Origin: Rhodovulum robiginosum
Lineage (GTDB): Bacteria > Pseudomonadota > Alphaproteobacteria > Rhodobacterales > Rhodobacteraceae
Direction: 5' to 3'
NCBI RefSeq assembly: GCF_003944755.1
Contig: NZ_RWGU01000044.1
Span: forward strand, 1 to 64,000
Length of the DNA stretch: 64,000 bases
Position numbers and translations under genes: made by a program. The stretch's first letter is position 1. The number at the start of each line of letters is the position of its first letter. The notes under the pieces are model-generated. The model ran no database searches. It was given only the letters and a program-made list of their open reading frames with translations, and was not told the origin of the DNA. Shown piece by piece: positions 7,519-16,771 of this stretch.

Positions 7519-8703
7519 TCAACGGTAGCCGATGACCTTGAGCTCGCCGCCCTCGATGACGACCTCGCGGTACGAGCCGCCGCTTTCACCCGGGCCGATC
7601 AGTTCGACCGAGGCGGCGCCGACATAATCGACATCGCCGCCGCCCGCGAGGATCTCGAGCGCCTTGTCCAACTCGCCGGGCAGGATCTCTTCGCCCGGTG
7701 CGTTGGCGACTTCCATCACCTTGTCCTTGTAGACCTGCGGGTCGGCCGAGCCCGCGGCCTGCATCGCCAGCACGAGCAGCGCCGCGGCGTCATACGCCTC
7801 GCCCGCGAAGGCCGAGGTGCCGTCGAAGCCCGCCTCTTCGGCCATCGCGGTGAAAAGCTCGCGCCCTTCGCCGGCGGCGGCAGGGTTCTGCCCGAACGAG
7901 CCGTCGATGGCCGTGCCGAAGCGATCGACCAGCGCCTGGCCGACCATGCCGTCGGGGAAGACGAATGTGTCGAAGGCACCGGTATCGAGCGCCGCCTGCA
8001 CCACGCCCGAGCCGCCCTGGTCGACATAGCCCACCACGACCAGAACCTCGCCGCCGGCCGAGGCCAGCGCGCCCACTTCGGCCGAGTAGTCGGCCTTGCC
8101 GTCTTCATGGGCGGCGGTGATCGTGACGGTGCCGCCGGCGGCCTTGTAGGCCTCTTCGAAGGCCGAGGCGAGGCCCTTGCCGTAGTCGTTGTTGGTATAG
8201 GTGATGGCGACTTCTTCGATGCCGCGCTCCATCACCAGGTCCGACATGACCTGGCCCTGGCGCGCGTCCGACGGTGCGGTGCGGAAGAAAAGGCCGTTAT
8301 CCTCGATCGTCGACAGCGACGGCGAGGTCGCCGAGGGCGAGATCACGACGATGCCGTTGGGCACCGCCACGTTGCTGACCACCGCGCCCGTCGCGCCCGA
8401 GCACATCGGCCCGGCCACGCCCGCGACCCGGTCGGAGGTGATGATGCGTTCCACCGCGGCCACCGCGGCAGCGGAATCGACGCAGGTGGTGTCGGCGCGC
8501 ACCGGCGTCAGGGTCGAGCCGTCGAGGAACAGGCCCGAGTCGCTGGCCTGTTTCAGCGCCAGTTCCGAACCCGCGGCGATCGGCGGGGCGAGCGATTCCA
8601 GCGGGCCGGTAAAGGCCGCGGCCACCCCGACCTTGATTTCCTCGCCAGAGGCGGCGCCGGCCATCAGCGCGGCGGCGGCGCTGGCCATCAGCAGCTTTTT
8701 CAT
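7519..8703 (-). CDS. ABC transporter periplasmic substrate-binding protein (Leu/Ile/Val-binding family)
   Basis: 394 aa. The ATG at 8703 has a GGGAG Shine-Dalgarno site and starts a clear signal peptide (MKKLLMASAAAALMAGAASG). A TTG two codons upstream is less likely. The mature protein begins EEIKVGVAAAFTGPLESLA, the conserved opening of the type I LivJ/LivK fold, followed by a two-lobe periplasmic-binding domain. It captures substrate for LivHMGF and is the promoter-proximal gene of that operon. The ligand could be branched-chain amino acids, other amino acids or amides. Confidence 0.9.
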   Translation of the reverse strand: MKKLLMASAAAALMAGAASGEEIKVGVAAAFTGPLESLAPPIAAGSELALKQASDSGLFLDGSTLTPVRADTTCVDSAAAVAAVERIITSDRVAGVAGPMCSGATGAVVSNVAVPNGIVVISPSATSPSLSTIEDNGLFFRTAPSDARQGQVMSDLVMERGIEEVAITYTNNDYGKGLASAFEEAYKAAGGTVTITAAHEDGKADYSAEVGALASAGGEVLVVVGYVDQGGSGVVQAALDTGAFDTFVFPDGMVGQALVDRFGTAIDGSFGQNPAAAGEGRELFTAMAEEAGFDGTSAFAGEAYDAAALLVLAMQAAGSADPQVYKDKVMEVANAPGEEILPGELDKALEILAGGGDVDYVGAASVELIGPGESGGSYREVVIEGGELKVIGYR

Positions 8704-8845
8704 CTTCAACTCCCATGTTGAACGGTTATTCCGGCGCGCAGCGTAAGACGGACGATGTGAAAAGAAAAGGCCGCGGCAGGCGCCTGAGATTGATCGCCAG
8801 GGCCTGTGCGCCTAGCATGGCGCAATTGACCATCGGGAGGGGACG

Positions 8846-9277
8846 ATGCGTTTAAGAATGGCGGCGGTGCTGGCCGTGGCCCTGGCGCTGACGGCATTTC
8901 AGGCCCCGGCGCAAGACGGCCGGCCAGACGGCATTTTCGACGACTACGCCGAGTTGCGCAGCTTTCTGCGGCAGAAGGCCGCGATGCGTGATTTCGTCCC
9001 GTTGATCCAGCGGCTCGGCGGGCGCGATGAATACAGCCCCGAACAGCTCGACGCGATCAACAGCCAGTTCCGCTCGATCTACCCCGCGGCGCTGACCGAC
9101 GACATGCGGGTGCGCACGCGCGCGCTGGAAAACGGGTTCCGCGAAGAGATCATCGCGTTCCGCGAGCGCGAGCACTACCTGTGGATCTACCTGCTTTACC
9201 ACGAACGCGGGCAGGACCTCGTGGTGATCAATTTCTCGATGAACTCCAACGCCGAACCGATCCTGACGCGGTTTTGA
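8846..9277 (+). CDS. small secreted protein of unknown function
   Basis: 143 aa with a signal peptide (residues 1-22, hydrophobic then APAQ). It starts at an ATG behind a strong GGGAGGGG site. The mature part is acidic and helical, with a central YSPEQLDAINSQFRSIYP segment and a C-terminus containing LVVINFSMNSNAEP. No domain is recognised. It is convergent with the GlxA-type regulator, 3 nt apart, and divergent from the liv operon. Confidence 0.75.
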   Translation: MRLRMAAVLAVALALTAFQAPAQDGRPDGIFDDYAELRSFLRQKAAMRDFVPLIQRLGGRDEYSPEQLDAINSQFRSIYPAALTDDMRVRTRALENGFREEIIAFREREHYLWIYLLYHERGQDLVVINFSMNSNAEPILTRF

Positions 9278-9280
9278 CGC

Positions 9281-10294
9281 TCAGGCCGGCGCGCGGGTGC
9301 CGTGGCTGCCGCGCTCTCGATAGGGCGTGGTGTCGTAATGCGCCCGGTAGCACTTGGAGAAATGGCTGGGCGAGGCAAAGCCGCAGGCGAGCGCCACGTT
9401 GATCACGCTCATGTCGGTCTGCATCAGCAGGTTGCGCGCCTTCCCGAGCCTCAGTTCCATGTAATATCGCTTGGGGCTGCGGTTGAGGTAGCGGCGGAAC
9501 AGCCGTTCCAGCTGGCGCGTCGACATGCCCACGTCGCGCGCCAGGATCGCCGGGCTGATCGGGTCCTCCAGGTTTTGCTCCATGCGCTGGATCACCTGGC
9601 TTAGCTTTGGGTGGCGCACCCCGATCCGGGTGGGGATCGACAGCCGCTGGGTGTCCTGGTCGGTGCGGATCGACGAGTAGATCAACTGGTCGGCCACGGC
9701 GTTGGCCAGCTCTTCGCCATGGGCGTCGGCGATGAGCTTCAGCACCAGGTCGATCGACGAGGTGCCGCCGGCGGTGCTCATCCGGTTGCCGTCGATCACG
9801 AAGACCGACTTGGTCAGGTCGACCTCGTGGAATTCCTCGGCAAAGCTGTCCTGGTTTTCCCAGTGAATGGTGGCGCGCTTGCCATCCAGCAGCCCGGCCC
9901 GCGCCAGCGCGTAGGACGCCGTGCACAGCCCGCCGATCGAGATGCCGCGCCGCGCCTCGCGCCGCAGCCAGTTCAACAGCCGCTTGGTGGTGGCCGCCTG
10001 CACATCGGTGCCGCCGCAGACCAGCACCATGTCCTCGCGCCCCAGCTCGGCCAGATCGGTGTCGAGCCTGAGCGCCGTGCCGTGCGAGCAGGTGGCGTAA
10101 TCGCCGCCCTCTCCGGCCAGCCGCCAGCGATAGAGTGACTTGCCCGACATCCGGTTGGCAATGCGCAGGGGCTCGATCGCGCAGGCAAAGCTGAGCATGG
10201 TGAATTGATCGAGCAGCACGAATACGACGTTCTGAGGCTTGGCGCCGGGGTCGGCGACCTCTACCAGGAATTCTTCATCCAACCGATCGCCCAA
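9281..10294 (-). CDS. GlxA/CdhR-type transcriptional regulator (DJ-1/PfpI domain plus AraC HTH)
   Basis: 337 aa. Residues about 20-190 form a DJ-1/PfpI-like domain with the GGLCTASYALARAG elbow. The C-terminal 100 residues form a double helix-turn-helix of the AraC type (ARDVGMSTRQLERLFRRYL and VALACGFASPSHFSKCYR). Members sense small nitrogen compounds such as glycine betaine, carnitine or arginine and activate catabolic genes. No ATG is available near the N-terminus; the TTG at 10294 follows an AAAGGA site by 8 nt and gives a full-length product. Its targets are unknown; the demethylating dehydrogenase at 240-2648 is a possible but non-adjacent one. Confidence 0.85.
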   Translation of the reverse strand: MGDRLDEEFLVEVADPGAKPQNVVFVLLDQFTMLSFACAIEPLRIANRMSGKSLYRWRLAGEGGDYATCSHGTALRLDTDLAELGREDMVLVCGGTDVQAATTKRLLNWLRREARRGISIGGLCTASYALARAGLLDGKRATIHWENQDSFAEEFHEVDLTKSVFVIDGNRMSTAGGTSSIDLVLKLIADAHGEELANAVADQLIYSSIRTDQDTQRLSIPTRIGVRHPKLSQVIQRMEQNLEDPISPAILARDVGMSTRQLERLFRRYLNRSPKRYYMELRLGKARNLLMQTDMSVINVALACGFASPSHFSKCYRAHYDTTPYRERGSHGTRAPA

Positions 10295-10686
10295 CGACCC
10301 GGTCCTTTCGCGCTATTCAGAACGGAAACCAGTTTTGTCGGCGCTGATCAAGCCCCAGACGTCACGGGCGCAGGACCAAACGGCCCGGCCGGACGGCGAA
10401 AAGCGCGCCTTTCCGGCCGCCTGTTGAGGGCAGAGCGGGGGCCGTGCCAGTGTCGCGCCGGCAGCGCGCCGACCCTCGGCCGAAAGCGCTCTGCCGCCCG
10501 ACGGCCGAAGGTTTCGCCGGCTCGGCCACGCGGTCCGCCCCGCGCTGCGGGGCCACGGCCAGAGATCGCTTGCGCCACGGCGCCCGGCCCGAAGTGCGTG
10601 CCGAATCGTGCCGATTTGCGGTGGCGGGCAGGGGCGCATCGGCCTATAAGCCCCGGCACGAGAGCCGAGATTGCGGAGCGACGACA
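10295..10686. other. 392-nt intergenic region between divergent glxA-type and DAHP synthase genes
   Basis: The open frames here are arginine/proline-rich and show no domain, so I see no gene. The segment must hold both divergent promoters. A TATAAG hexamer at 10645-10650 could be a -10 element for the downstream gene, but no -35 box lies at the right distance. The short word GTGCCGA occurs twice near 10599-10614. No leader peptide or attenuator was recognised. Confidence 0.5.
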
Positions 10687-12054
10687 ATGACCCAGTGGCA
10701 GAAATCCGATTGGCGCAGCAAGCCCCGGGTGCAGATGCCCGACTATACCGACCCCGAGGCCTTGGCCGCGGTCGAGACGCAGCTTGCCAAGTATCCGCCG
10801 CTGGTCTTTGCCGGCGAGGCACGCAACCTGACAGCCAAGCTGGGGCAGGTCTCGCGCGGCGAGGCCTTCCTGTTGCAGGGCGGCGACTGCGCCGAAAGCT
10901 TTGCCGAATTCTCGGCCGACACCATCCGCGACACGTTCAAGGTGCTGTTGCAGATGGCGGTGGTGCTGACCTATGGCGCCAAGCTGCCGGTGGTGAAGGT
11001 CGGCCGCATGGCCGGCCAGTTTGCCAAGCCCCGCTCGGCCCCGACCGAGACAATCGGCGGCGTCGAGCTGCCCAGCTATCGCGGCGACATCATCAACGGC
11101 TTCGAATTCACCGAAGAGGCCCGCAACCCCGATCCGCAGCGCATCTTGCAGGCCTACACCCAGGCCGCGGCCTCGCTGAACCTGCTGCGCGCCTTTTCCA
11201 AGGGCGGGTTCGCCGACATCCATCGCGTGCATAGCTGGACGCTGGGCTTTACCGACAGCGACGAGGCCGAGAAATACCGCGAGATGGCCGCCCGGATCAG
11301 CGACACGCTGTCGTTCATGACCGCCGCGGGCGTCAACGGCGACACGATGCGCGGGCTGGCGACGGTCGATTTCTTCACCTCGCACGAAGCGTTGCTACTG
11401 GAATACGAAGAGGCGCTCTGCCGGGTCGATTCCACCTCCGGAAACTGGGTCGCGGGCACGGGCCACATGCTGTGGATCGGCGACCGCACCCGGCAGGTGG
11501 ACGGCGCGCATGTCGAGTTCTGCCGCGGCGTGATGAACCCGATCGGGCTGAAATGCGGACCCTCGATCACCGAGGACGACCTCAAGGTGCTGATCGAAAA
11601 GCTGAATCCGCAAAACGTGCCGGGCCGTCTGACGCTGATCGCACGATTCGGCGCGGGCACGGTGGGCGACAACCTGCCCCGGCTGATCAGGACGGTGCGC
11701 AACATGGGCGCCGAGGTGGTGTGGACCTGCGACCCGATGCACGGCAACACGATCAAATCGGCCAGCGGGTTCAAGACCCGGCCGTTCGACTCGGTGTTGC
11801 GCGAGGTGCAGGAGTTCTTTGCGGTGCACAAGGCCGAGGGCACCATCCCCGGCGGCGTGCATTTCGAGATGACCGGCAAGGACGTGACCGAATGCACCGG
11901 CGGCGTGCGTGCCGTGACCGACGAGGACCTCTCGTCGCGCTACCACACCGCCTGCGACCCGCGGCTCAACGCCAGCCAGGCGCTGGAGCTTGCCTTCCTC
12001 GTCGCCGAAGAACTGAGCGACCGCCACGCGGGCCAGATCGCCGCGGCGCTCTGA
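10687..12054 (+). CDS. class II 3-deoxy-7-phosphoheptulonate (DAHP) synthase
   Basis: 455 aa. It condenses phosphoenolpyruvate and erythrose 4-phosphate in the first step of the shikimate pathway. The plant-like type II family is recognised from [11 protein letters not shown] near residue 65, the [19 protein letters not shown] block and the later GGVHFEMTG and ECTGG segments. The ATG at 10687 begins [13 protein letters not shown], the normal N-terminus; the upstream extension of the open frame is low-complexity and rejected. It ends 3 nt before the convergent PAS-protein gene. Confidence 0.95.
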   Translation: MTQWQKSDWRSKPRVQMPDYTDPEALAAVETQLAKYPPLVFAGEARNLTAKLGQVSRGEAFLLQGGDCAESFAEFSADTIRDTFKVLLQMAVVLTYGAKLPVVKVGRMAGQFAKPRSAPTETIGGVELPSYRGDIINGFEFTEEARNPDPQRILQAYTQAAASLNLLRAFSKGGFADIHRVHSWTLGFTDSDEAEKYREMAARISDTLSFMTAAGVNGDTMRGLATVDFFTSHEALLLEYEEALCRVDSTSGNWVAGTGHMLWIGDRTRQVDGAHVEFCRGVMNPIGLKCGPSITEDDLKVLIEKLNPQNVPGRLTLIARFGAGTVGDNLPRLIRTVRNMGAEVVWTCDPMHGNTIKSASGFKTRPFDSVLREVQEFFAVHKAEGTIPGGVHFEMTGKDVTECTGGVRAVTDEDLSSRYHTACDPRLNASQALELAFLVAEELSDRHAGQIAAAL

Positions 12055-12057
12055 GGC

Positions 12058-12729
12058 TCAGCCGGCGCCGCGGGGCGGGTTGGCGGAGCGGACCAGCACT
12101 AGCCGCGGCCGCCCGCGCAGGCGCGGCGCCGGGGCAAAGCCCGCGCGGCCCTCTGCCAGACCCGGAAAAGGGGCGGCGGCGTCCAGCGGCCGGCTGTGAC
12201 AGCCCGCGATCGCCATCCTGCGGGGGGGCGCCCGGCCCACGTCGCCGGCCAACTCGAGCGCGCCGAGCGCGCGGCTGACGTGCCCCTCCCGGTCGCATAG
12301 CGGCAACAGCAGCATTCGGGCCTTCAGCCGCGGCGCCCCGGCCGCGCCGGGCGCGGCGAGGGCGACCTCCAGCCGGGCCGGCCCGTCGAACAAAAGCTCC
12401 AGCACCCCTTCCAGCCGGGCGCGCGCCTCTGGCAGGAACAGCGCCGACAGCGGCATGCCGCGCGTGTCCATGCCCATCATCGCGGCCAGGTCGCGCCCGG
12501 CGATCCGCAGCCGGGCTTGGCCGGGCGCGATACGTTCGACCAGGAACGCGCCCGACAGCGCGCCCTCCAGCCCGCGCGGGTCGATGGCGGCCCGCGGGGG
12601 CGGGCAGGGCCGCCCCCCGCGCACCCCCTCCCAGTAGGCCTCGACCGTGGCGAGGGTGGCGAAATCCTGCATCAGCCCTTTCCGCCGAAAGGCGCATATC
12701 TGTGCCGTGGCGCTCTTTTCCCGGTCCAT
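12058..12729 (-). CDS. PAS_5-family PAS domain protein
   Basis: 223 aa. The segment VEAYWEGVRGG...AAIDPRGLEGALSGAFLVERIAPGQARLRIAG is characteristic of the PAS_5 family common in Rhodobacterales and Rhizobiales. No output domain is attached; the C-terminus is proline/arginine-rich. A sensory or adaptor role is inferred. The ATG at 12729 has an AAGGAAAA site; a second ATG at 12672 (MQDFATLATVEAYW) is possible. The gene is divergent from yicC. Confidence 0.75.
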   Translation of the reverse strand: MDREKSATAQICAFRRKGLMQDFATLATVEAYWEGVRGGRPCPPPRAAIDPRGLEGALSGAFLVERIAPGQARLRIAGRDLAAMMGMDTRGMPLSALFLPEARARLEGVLELLFDGPARLEVALAAPGAAGAPRLKARMLLLPLCDREGHVSRALGALELAGDVGRAPPRRMAIAGCHSRPLDAAAPFPGLAEGRAGFAPAPRLRGRPRLVLVRSANPPRGAG

Positions 12730-12867
12730 CGCGGTTTTCCTTGCGGCTGTCCTGGGGTCGGGATCATTGCCGCCCGGTCGACGCCCGTGTTAACCGTGGC
12801 GGCAAGACCCTTACCCTTGGGTTAAGAATGCACAAAATACCGACAACCGGGGGGATTTTCGTAACCG

Positions 12868-13755
12868 ATGGTTAACTCCATGACCGCCTTCGCGGCGCGC
12901 ACAGGGCAGAGCGGCGCCCAGAGCTGGGCCTGGGAGATTCGCAGCGTGAATGCCCGCGGGCTCGATCTGCGGCTGCGCCTGCCCGAGGGGCTTCCGGGGC
13001 TGGAAGAGGCGGTGCGCAAGGCGCTGGCCGGAAAGGTGGCGCGCGGCAACGTCACGCTGGGCCTGCGGCTCACCCGCGGCGAGGGGGCGGCGGGGTTCGC
13101 GCTGGACACCCCGGCGCTGAATGCCGCGCTGGCGGCGCTCAAGCGCGTGGAGGTGGCCGCGCTCGAACACAACCTCACGCTGCCGCCGCCCAGCGCGGCC
13201 GAGGTCCTGTCGCTCAAGGGCGTGGTCGAGGCCGGCGCGGCACCCGATGCCGAGGCGCTGCTGCCCGCGCTCACCGCCGATCTGGCACCGCTGATCGACG
13301 CCTTCCTGCAAATGCGCGCGGCCGAGGGCGCCGCGCTCGACGCGGTGCTGGGCGACCAGTTGGCGCGGATCGCGGAGCTGGTCGAGGCCGCGCAAGTCGA
13401 GGCCGAGGCGCGCGGCCCCGAGATGGCCGCGGCGCTGAAGGCCAACCTCGCCCGCGTGCTGGACAACAGCGACGGCGCCGATCCCGACAGGGTGGCGCAG
13501 GAACTGGCCCTGATTGCGGTGAAATCGGACGTGCGCGAAGAGCTTGACCGGCTGGCCGCGCATGTCGAGGCGGCGCGCGCGCTTTTGTCAGACGACGGGC
13601 CCGTGGGCCGCAAGCTCGATTTCCTGATGCAGGAATTCAACCGCGAGGCCAACACCTTGTGTTCCAAGGCGCAGGCCACCGCGCTGACCCGCATCGGGCT
13701 TGACCTCAAGACCGTGATCGACCAGATGCGCGAGCAGGTCCAAAACGTGGAGTAG
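12868..13755 (+). CDS. YicC/YloC-family endoribonuclease
   Basis: 295 aa. The N-terminus MVNSMTAFAARTG and the IRSVNARGLDLRLRLPE segment are the YicC signature, and the C-terminal part (GRKLDFLMQEFNREANTLCSKA) is the DUF1732 domain. YicC proteins are reported as endoribonucleases involved in RNA turnover. The gene lies 3 nt before gmk, the usual pairing in proteobacteria, so they are probably co-transcribed. The start overlaps a GGTTAAC motif; a second in-frame ATG (MTAFA) lies 12 nt downstream. Confidence 0.9.
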   Translation: MVNSMTAFAARTGQSGAQSWAWEIRSVNARGLDLRLRLPEGLPGLEEAVRKALAGKVARGNVTLGLRLTRGEGAAGFALDTPALNAALAALKRVEVAALEHNLTLPPPSAAEVLSLKGVVEAGAAPDAEALLPALTADLAPLIDAFLQMRAAEGAALDAVLGDQLARIAELVEAAQVEAEARGPEMAAALKANLARVLDNSDGADPDRVAQELALIAVKSDVREELDRLAAHVEAARALLSDDGPVGRKLDFLMQEFNREANTLCSKAQATALTRIGLDLKTVIDQMREQVQNVE

Positions 13756-13758
13756 GCC

Positions 13759-14397
13759 ATGGACGACCGCCGGGGGCTTCTCATCATTCTCTCATCGCCC
13801 TCGGGCGCGGGAAAGTCGACGCTGGCCCGCCGCCTGCGCGACTGGGACCCGGAGATCCTGTTCTCGGTCTCGGCCACCACCCGCAGACCCCGGCCGGGCG
13901 AGGTCGACGGGCGGGAGTACCATTTCCTCAGCGAGGGCGAGTTCAAGGCCCAGGTCGCCCGCGGCGAGATGCTGGAACACGCCCATGTCTTCGGCCATTT
14001 CTACGGCTCGCCCGAGGCGCCGGTGCGCGCCGCGGTCGAGGCCGGGCAGGACGTTCTCTTCGATATCGACTGGCAGGGGGCGCAGCAGATCCGCAACTCG
14101 GCGATGGGCCAGCACACGCTTTCGCTGTTTCTGTTGCCGCCCTCCATTGCCGAACTGCGCCGCCGGCTGGAAGGCCGCGGCCAGGACACTGCCGAGACCA
14201 TCGCCAAGCGGATGCAGAAGAGCTGGGACGAGATCAGCCATTGGGACGGGTACGATTTCGTGCTGGTCAACGACGATCTCGACGCCACCGAGGACCGGCT
14301 CAAGACCATCCTGACCGCAACCCGCCTGCGCCGCAGCCAGCAGCCCGGCCTGACCGAGCATGTGCGCGCCTTGCAGGCCGAATTCGAGGCGCTTTGA
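13759..14397 (+). CDS. gmk: guanylate kinase
   Basis: 212 aa. It phosphorylates GMP to GDP using ATP in the cytoplasm. It has the P-loop SSPSGAGKS near residues 12-20, the GMP-binding [19 protein letters not shown] block and the [10 protein letters not shown] Walker B-like segment. Length and motif order match the family. The gene follows yicC directly and its stop precedes the gamma carbonic anhydrase start by 1 nt, suggesting one operon. Confidence 0.96.
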   Translation: MDDRRGLLIILSSPSGAGKSTLARRLRDWDPEILFSVSATTRRPRPGEVDGREYHFLSEGEFKAQVARGEMLEHAHVFGHFYGSPEAPVRAAVEAGQDVLFDIDWQGAQQIRNSAMGQHTLSLFLLPPSIAELRRRLEGRGQDTAETIAKRMQKSWDEISHWDGYDFVLVNDDLDATEDRLKTILTATRLRRSQQPGLTEHVRALQAEFEAL

Positions 14398-14398
14398 C

Positions 14399-14926
14399 AT
14401 GACCCTTTACACGCTCGACGGCATCGCGCCGACGCTTCCCGAGAATGGCGATTTCTGGGTCGCGCCCGACGCCAACCTGATCGGCCGGGTGATCCTGGAA
14501 AGCGGCGCGTCGGTCTGGTTCGGCTGCACGCTGAGAGGCGACAACGAGCCGATCACGGTCGGCGCGGGCAGCAACGTGCAGGAAAACGTGGTCTGCCACA
14601 CCGACATGGGCTTTCCGTTGGTCATCGGGCCGGGCTGTACCGTCGGGCACAAGGCCATGCTGCATGGCTGCACGATCGGCGAAAATTCCCTGATCGGGAT
14701 GGGCGCCACGGTGCTGAACGGCGCGAAGATCGGCAAAAACTGCCTGATCGGCGCCCATGCGCTGGTGACCGAGGGCAAGGAGATCCCCGACAACAGCCTG
14801 GTGATGGGCGCGCCGGGCAAGGTGGTGCGCACGCTCGACTCGGCGGCCATCGAGGGGCTGCGCGCCTCGGCGCTGCATTACCAGCAGAACATGCGCCGCT
14901 ATCGCGCCGGCCTTTCCGGCGCGTGA
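14399..14926 (+). CDS. gamma-class carbonic anhydrase family protein
   Basis: 175 aa left-handed beta-helix protein made of hexapeptide repeats. The putative metal ligands are the histidines in [19 protein letters not shown], spaced as in gamma carbonic anhydrases and their PaaY/YrdA/CaiE relatives. It probably forms a trimer. True carbonic anhydrase activity is not assured because many family members are inactive or have other roles. The ATG at 14399 follows the gmk stop immediately. Confidence 0.88.
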   Translation: MTLYTLDGIAPTLPENGDFWVAPDANLIGRVILESGASVWFGCTLRGDNEPITVGAGSNVQENVVCHTDMGFPLVIGPGCTVGHKAMLHGCTIGENSLIGMGATVLNGAKIGKNCLIGAHALVTEGKEIPDNSLVMGAPGKVVRTLDSAAIEGLRASALHYQQNMRRYRAGLSGA

Positions 14927-14999
14927 CGCAAGTTCCGTCCAAGGAATTCGCCAGAGCTTTTTGCATAGCTCCGGCGGCCGGCCCCGAGGAGCAGTGCCC

Positions 15000-16181
15000 A
15001 TGACCGACACCCCCGTCCGCCGCACCGCCTGGCCCGACAGCGCCGCGCGCCCGCTGGTGACGCCCTTGCAGCCCTCGGTGGTCTATGCCGCCGCCGACCC
15101 CGACGCGCTGGACGCGCAATACGAGGGCCGGGTGCAGGGCTATGCCTATGCCCGCGAGGGGCACCCCAATGCCGATGTGCTGGCCGCCAAGATCGACCGG
15201 CTGGAAGGTGCCGAGGGCGGGTTTGTCACCGGCTCGGGCATGGCGGCGGTCGGCGCGATGATGCTGGGGGCGCTGAAGGCGGGCGATCACGTGCTGGGCG
15301 GCGACCAGCTATACGGGCGCAGCCTCAGGATGCTGGGCGACGACCTGCCGCGCCTTGGCATCGCCACCTCGCTGGCCGACCCGACCGACGCGGCGGCCAT
15401 CGCCGCCGCGCTGCGCCCCGAGACCCGGCTGATCCTGATCGAGCTGGTCTCGAACCCCACGCTGCGGGTGGCCGACATGCACGGCATCGCCGCGCTGGCG
15501 CGCGAGCGGGGCATCCTGCTGGCGGTCGACAACACCTTTACCACGCCGCGGGGGGTTCGCCCTTTCGAGCACGGGGCGGATATCGTGATCCATTCCGTGA
15601 CAAAGCTGCTGGCCGGGCATTCCGACGCGACGCTGGGCTACGTGGCGGCACGCGACCCCGATCTCGGCGCCGCGATGCGCCAGGCCGCCGTCACCTGGGG
15701 GATGACGCCCAGCCCGTTCGATTGCTGGATGGCCGAGCGGGGGCTCAACACGTTCGAGCTGCGCTATGACCGGGCCGAGGCCAACGCCGCGGCGCTGGCC
15801 GATCACCTGGCGGGGCTGCCGGGGGTGCGGCGGGTGCTGTATCCGGGCCGGGCCGATCACCCCGACCACAACCGGGCAGGCGATCTCTTGCAGGGCCGTT
15901 TCGGCACGATGCTGAGCTTCGAGATCGCGGGCGGGCGCGCGGCGGCCAACGCGCTGGTGCGCGCCGCGGGCGATATCGCCTTCGCGCCCACGCTGGGCGA
16001 TGTCGCCACCACCCTGTCGCACCCGGTCTCCTCGTCGCACCGCGCGGTCGCGGACGAGGCGCGCACGGCGTTGGGCATCACCGAGGGGCTGTTTCGCCTG
16101 TCGGTCGGGGTCGAGCCGTTGGAGCTGTTGCAGGCCGAGCTGTCCGCCGGCATCGCGGCGGCGGCGCAGGTGGCGGGCTGA
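15000..16181 (+). CDS. PLP-dependent Cys/Met metabolism enzyme (cystathionine gamma-synthase/beta-lyase family)
   Basis: 393 aa fold-type I PLP enzyme. The catalytic lysine is in IHSVTKLLAGHSD, the cofactor phosphate loop in GSGMAAVGAMM, and the C-terminus has the LFRLSVGVEPLELL stretch. The family includes MetB, MetC, MetZ and methionine gamma-lyase, and specificity cannot be set from sequence alone. The GHSDATLGYV pattern and a trans-sulfuration role fit a cystathionine beta-lyase or gamma-synthase. The ATG at 15000 follows a GAGGAG site; upstream in-frame codons show no similarity. Confidence 0.88.
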   Translation: MTDTPVRRTAWPDSAARPLVTPLQPSVVYAAADPDALDAQYEGRVQGYAYAREGHPNADVLAAKIDRLEGAEGGFVTGSGMAAVGAMMLGALKAGDHVLGGDQLYGRSLRMLGDDLPRLGIATSLADPTDAAAIAAALRPETRLILIELVSNPTLRVADMHGIAALARERGILLAVDNTFTTPRGVRPFEHGADIVIHSVTKLLAGHSDATLGYVAARDPDLGAAMRQAAVTWGMTPSPFDCWMAERGLNTFELRYDRAEANAAALADHLAGLPGVRRVLYPGRADHPDHNRAGDLLQGRFGTMLSFEIAGGRAAANALVRAAGDIAFAPTLGDVATTLSHPVSSSHRAVADEARTALGITEGLFRLSVGVEPLELLQAELSAGIAAAAQVAG

Positions 16182-16196
16182 GATGCCCGCCCGCCC

Positions 16197-16571
16197 TCAG
16201 TGGGGCGCCCGCGGTCGCAGTTCGACGGCCAGCCTGGGGCAGAGCTGGGCGATCTCCCGGTGGATGATGCCGGGGCGGGGCAGGGGCGGGGTCAGCACGA
16301 TATACTTGCCGGTGAACCCCGCAAGGTCGAGCTGGCAGGCCAGGTCGAGCGCGTCGAAATGCTCTGACACCAGCGGAGAAGCCACGAAATCGGCCCAGGG
16401 CGCGCGCGCCAGCGCGGCGTGGATCAGCGCATAGGGCAGGGTTTCGAGCCGAAGCCCCGGCAGCGGCGCGCGCTGCACGGCAACCTCGGCGGGCTCCACG
16501 TCGATCAGCAGTCCGAGCGGCTGCTCCGAGCGGGGCAGGGGCGCGAAGGCCGCGAGTTGACGCATAGGCAT
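16197..16571 (-). CDS. hypothetical protein
   Basis: 124 aa, cytoplasmic by appearance, no recognised domain. The ATG at 16571 has a GGAG site 8 nt upstream and starts MPMRQLAAFAPL. Codon choice looks native (strong G/C at third positions) and the sequence has balanced globular composition, so I take it as a real gene. It is convergent with the PLP enzyme and divergent from phoR, with the 21-bp palindrome at 16634-16654 in its upstream region. Confidence 0.6.
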   Translation of the reverse strand: MPMRQLAAFAPLPRSEQPLGLLIDVEPAEVAVQRAPLPGLRLETLPYALIHAALARAPWADFVASPLVSEHFDALDLACQLDLAGFTGKYIVLTPPLPRPGIIHREIAQLCPRLAVELRPRAPH

Positions 16572-16633
16572 GATGGTGGCTCCGCTCCGTCGCGCGCCCG
16601 AACGAATCGGTTTGCGCATGAAATAGTTGAGTC

Positions 16634-16654
16634 AACCTGTCTAAAAGACAGGTT
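16634..16654. promoter_or_regulatory. perfect 21-bp palindrome in the divergent phoR upstream region
   Basis: The arms AACCTGTCT (16634-16642) and AGACAGGTT (16646-16654) are exact reverse complements around a 3-nt AAA centre. No T-run follows on either strand, so it is not a normal intrinsic terminator. Size and symmetry resemble operators for dimeric repressors of the TetR, GntR or MarR type. It lies between the start of the hypothetical gene (16571) and phoR (16772). Confidence 0.6.
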
Positions 16655-16771
16655 CGCAGGGTTGCGTGAAACTTAATTGAAATTTTCGCGCCGAGGCAAA
16701 CATTATGCGCGCGTCGGGCAGGTTTACGTCCCGGCGGGCGGGCGCGCGCCGGCAAGCACAAGGTGAATGAA

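Noticed and set aside
10444-10686. In-frame N-terminal extension of DAHP synthase
   Set aside because: The added residues are Arg/Pro-rich and unrelated to the family; the ATG at 10687 gives the normal N-terminus.
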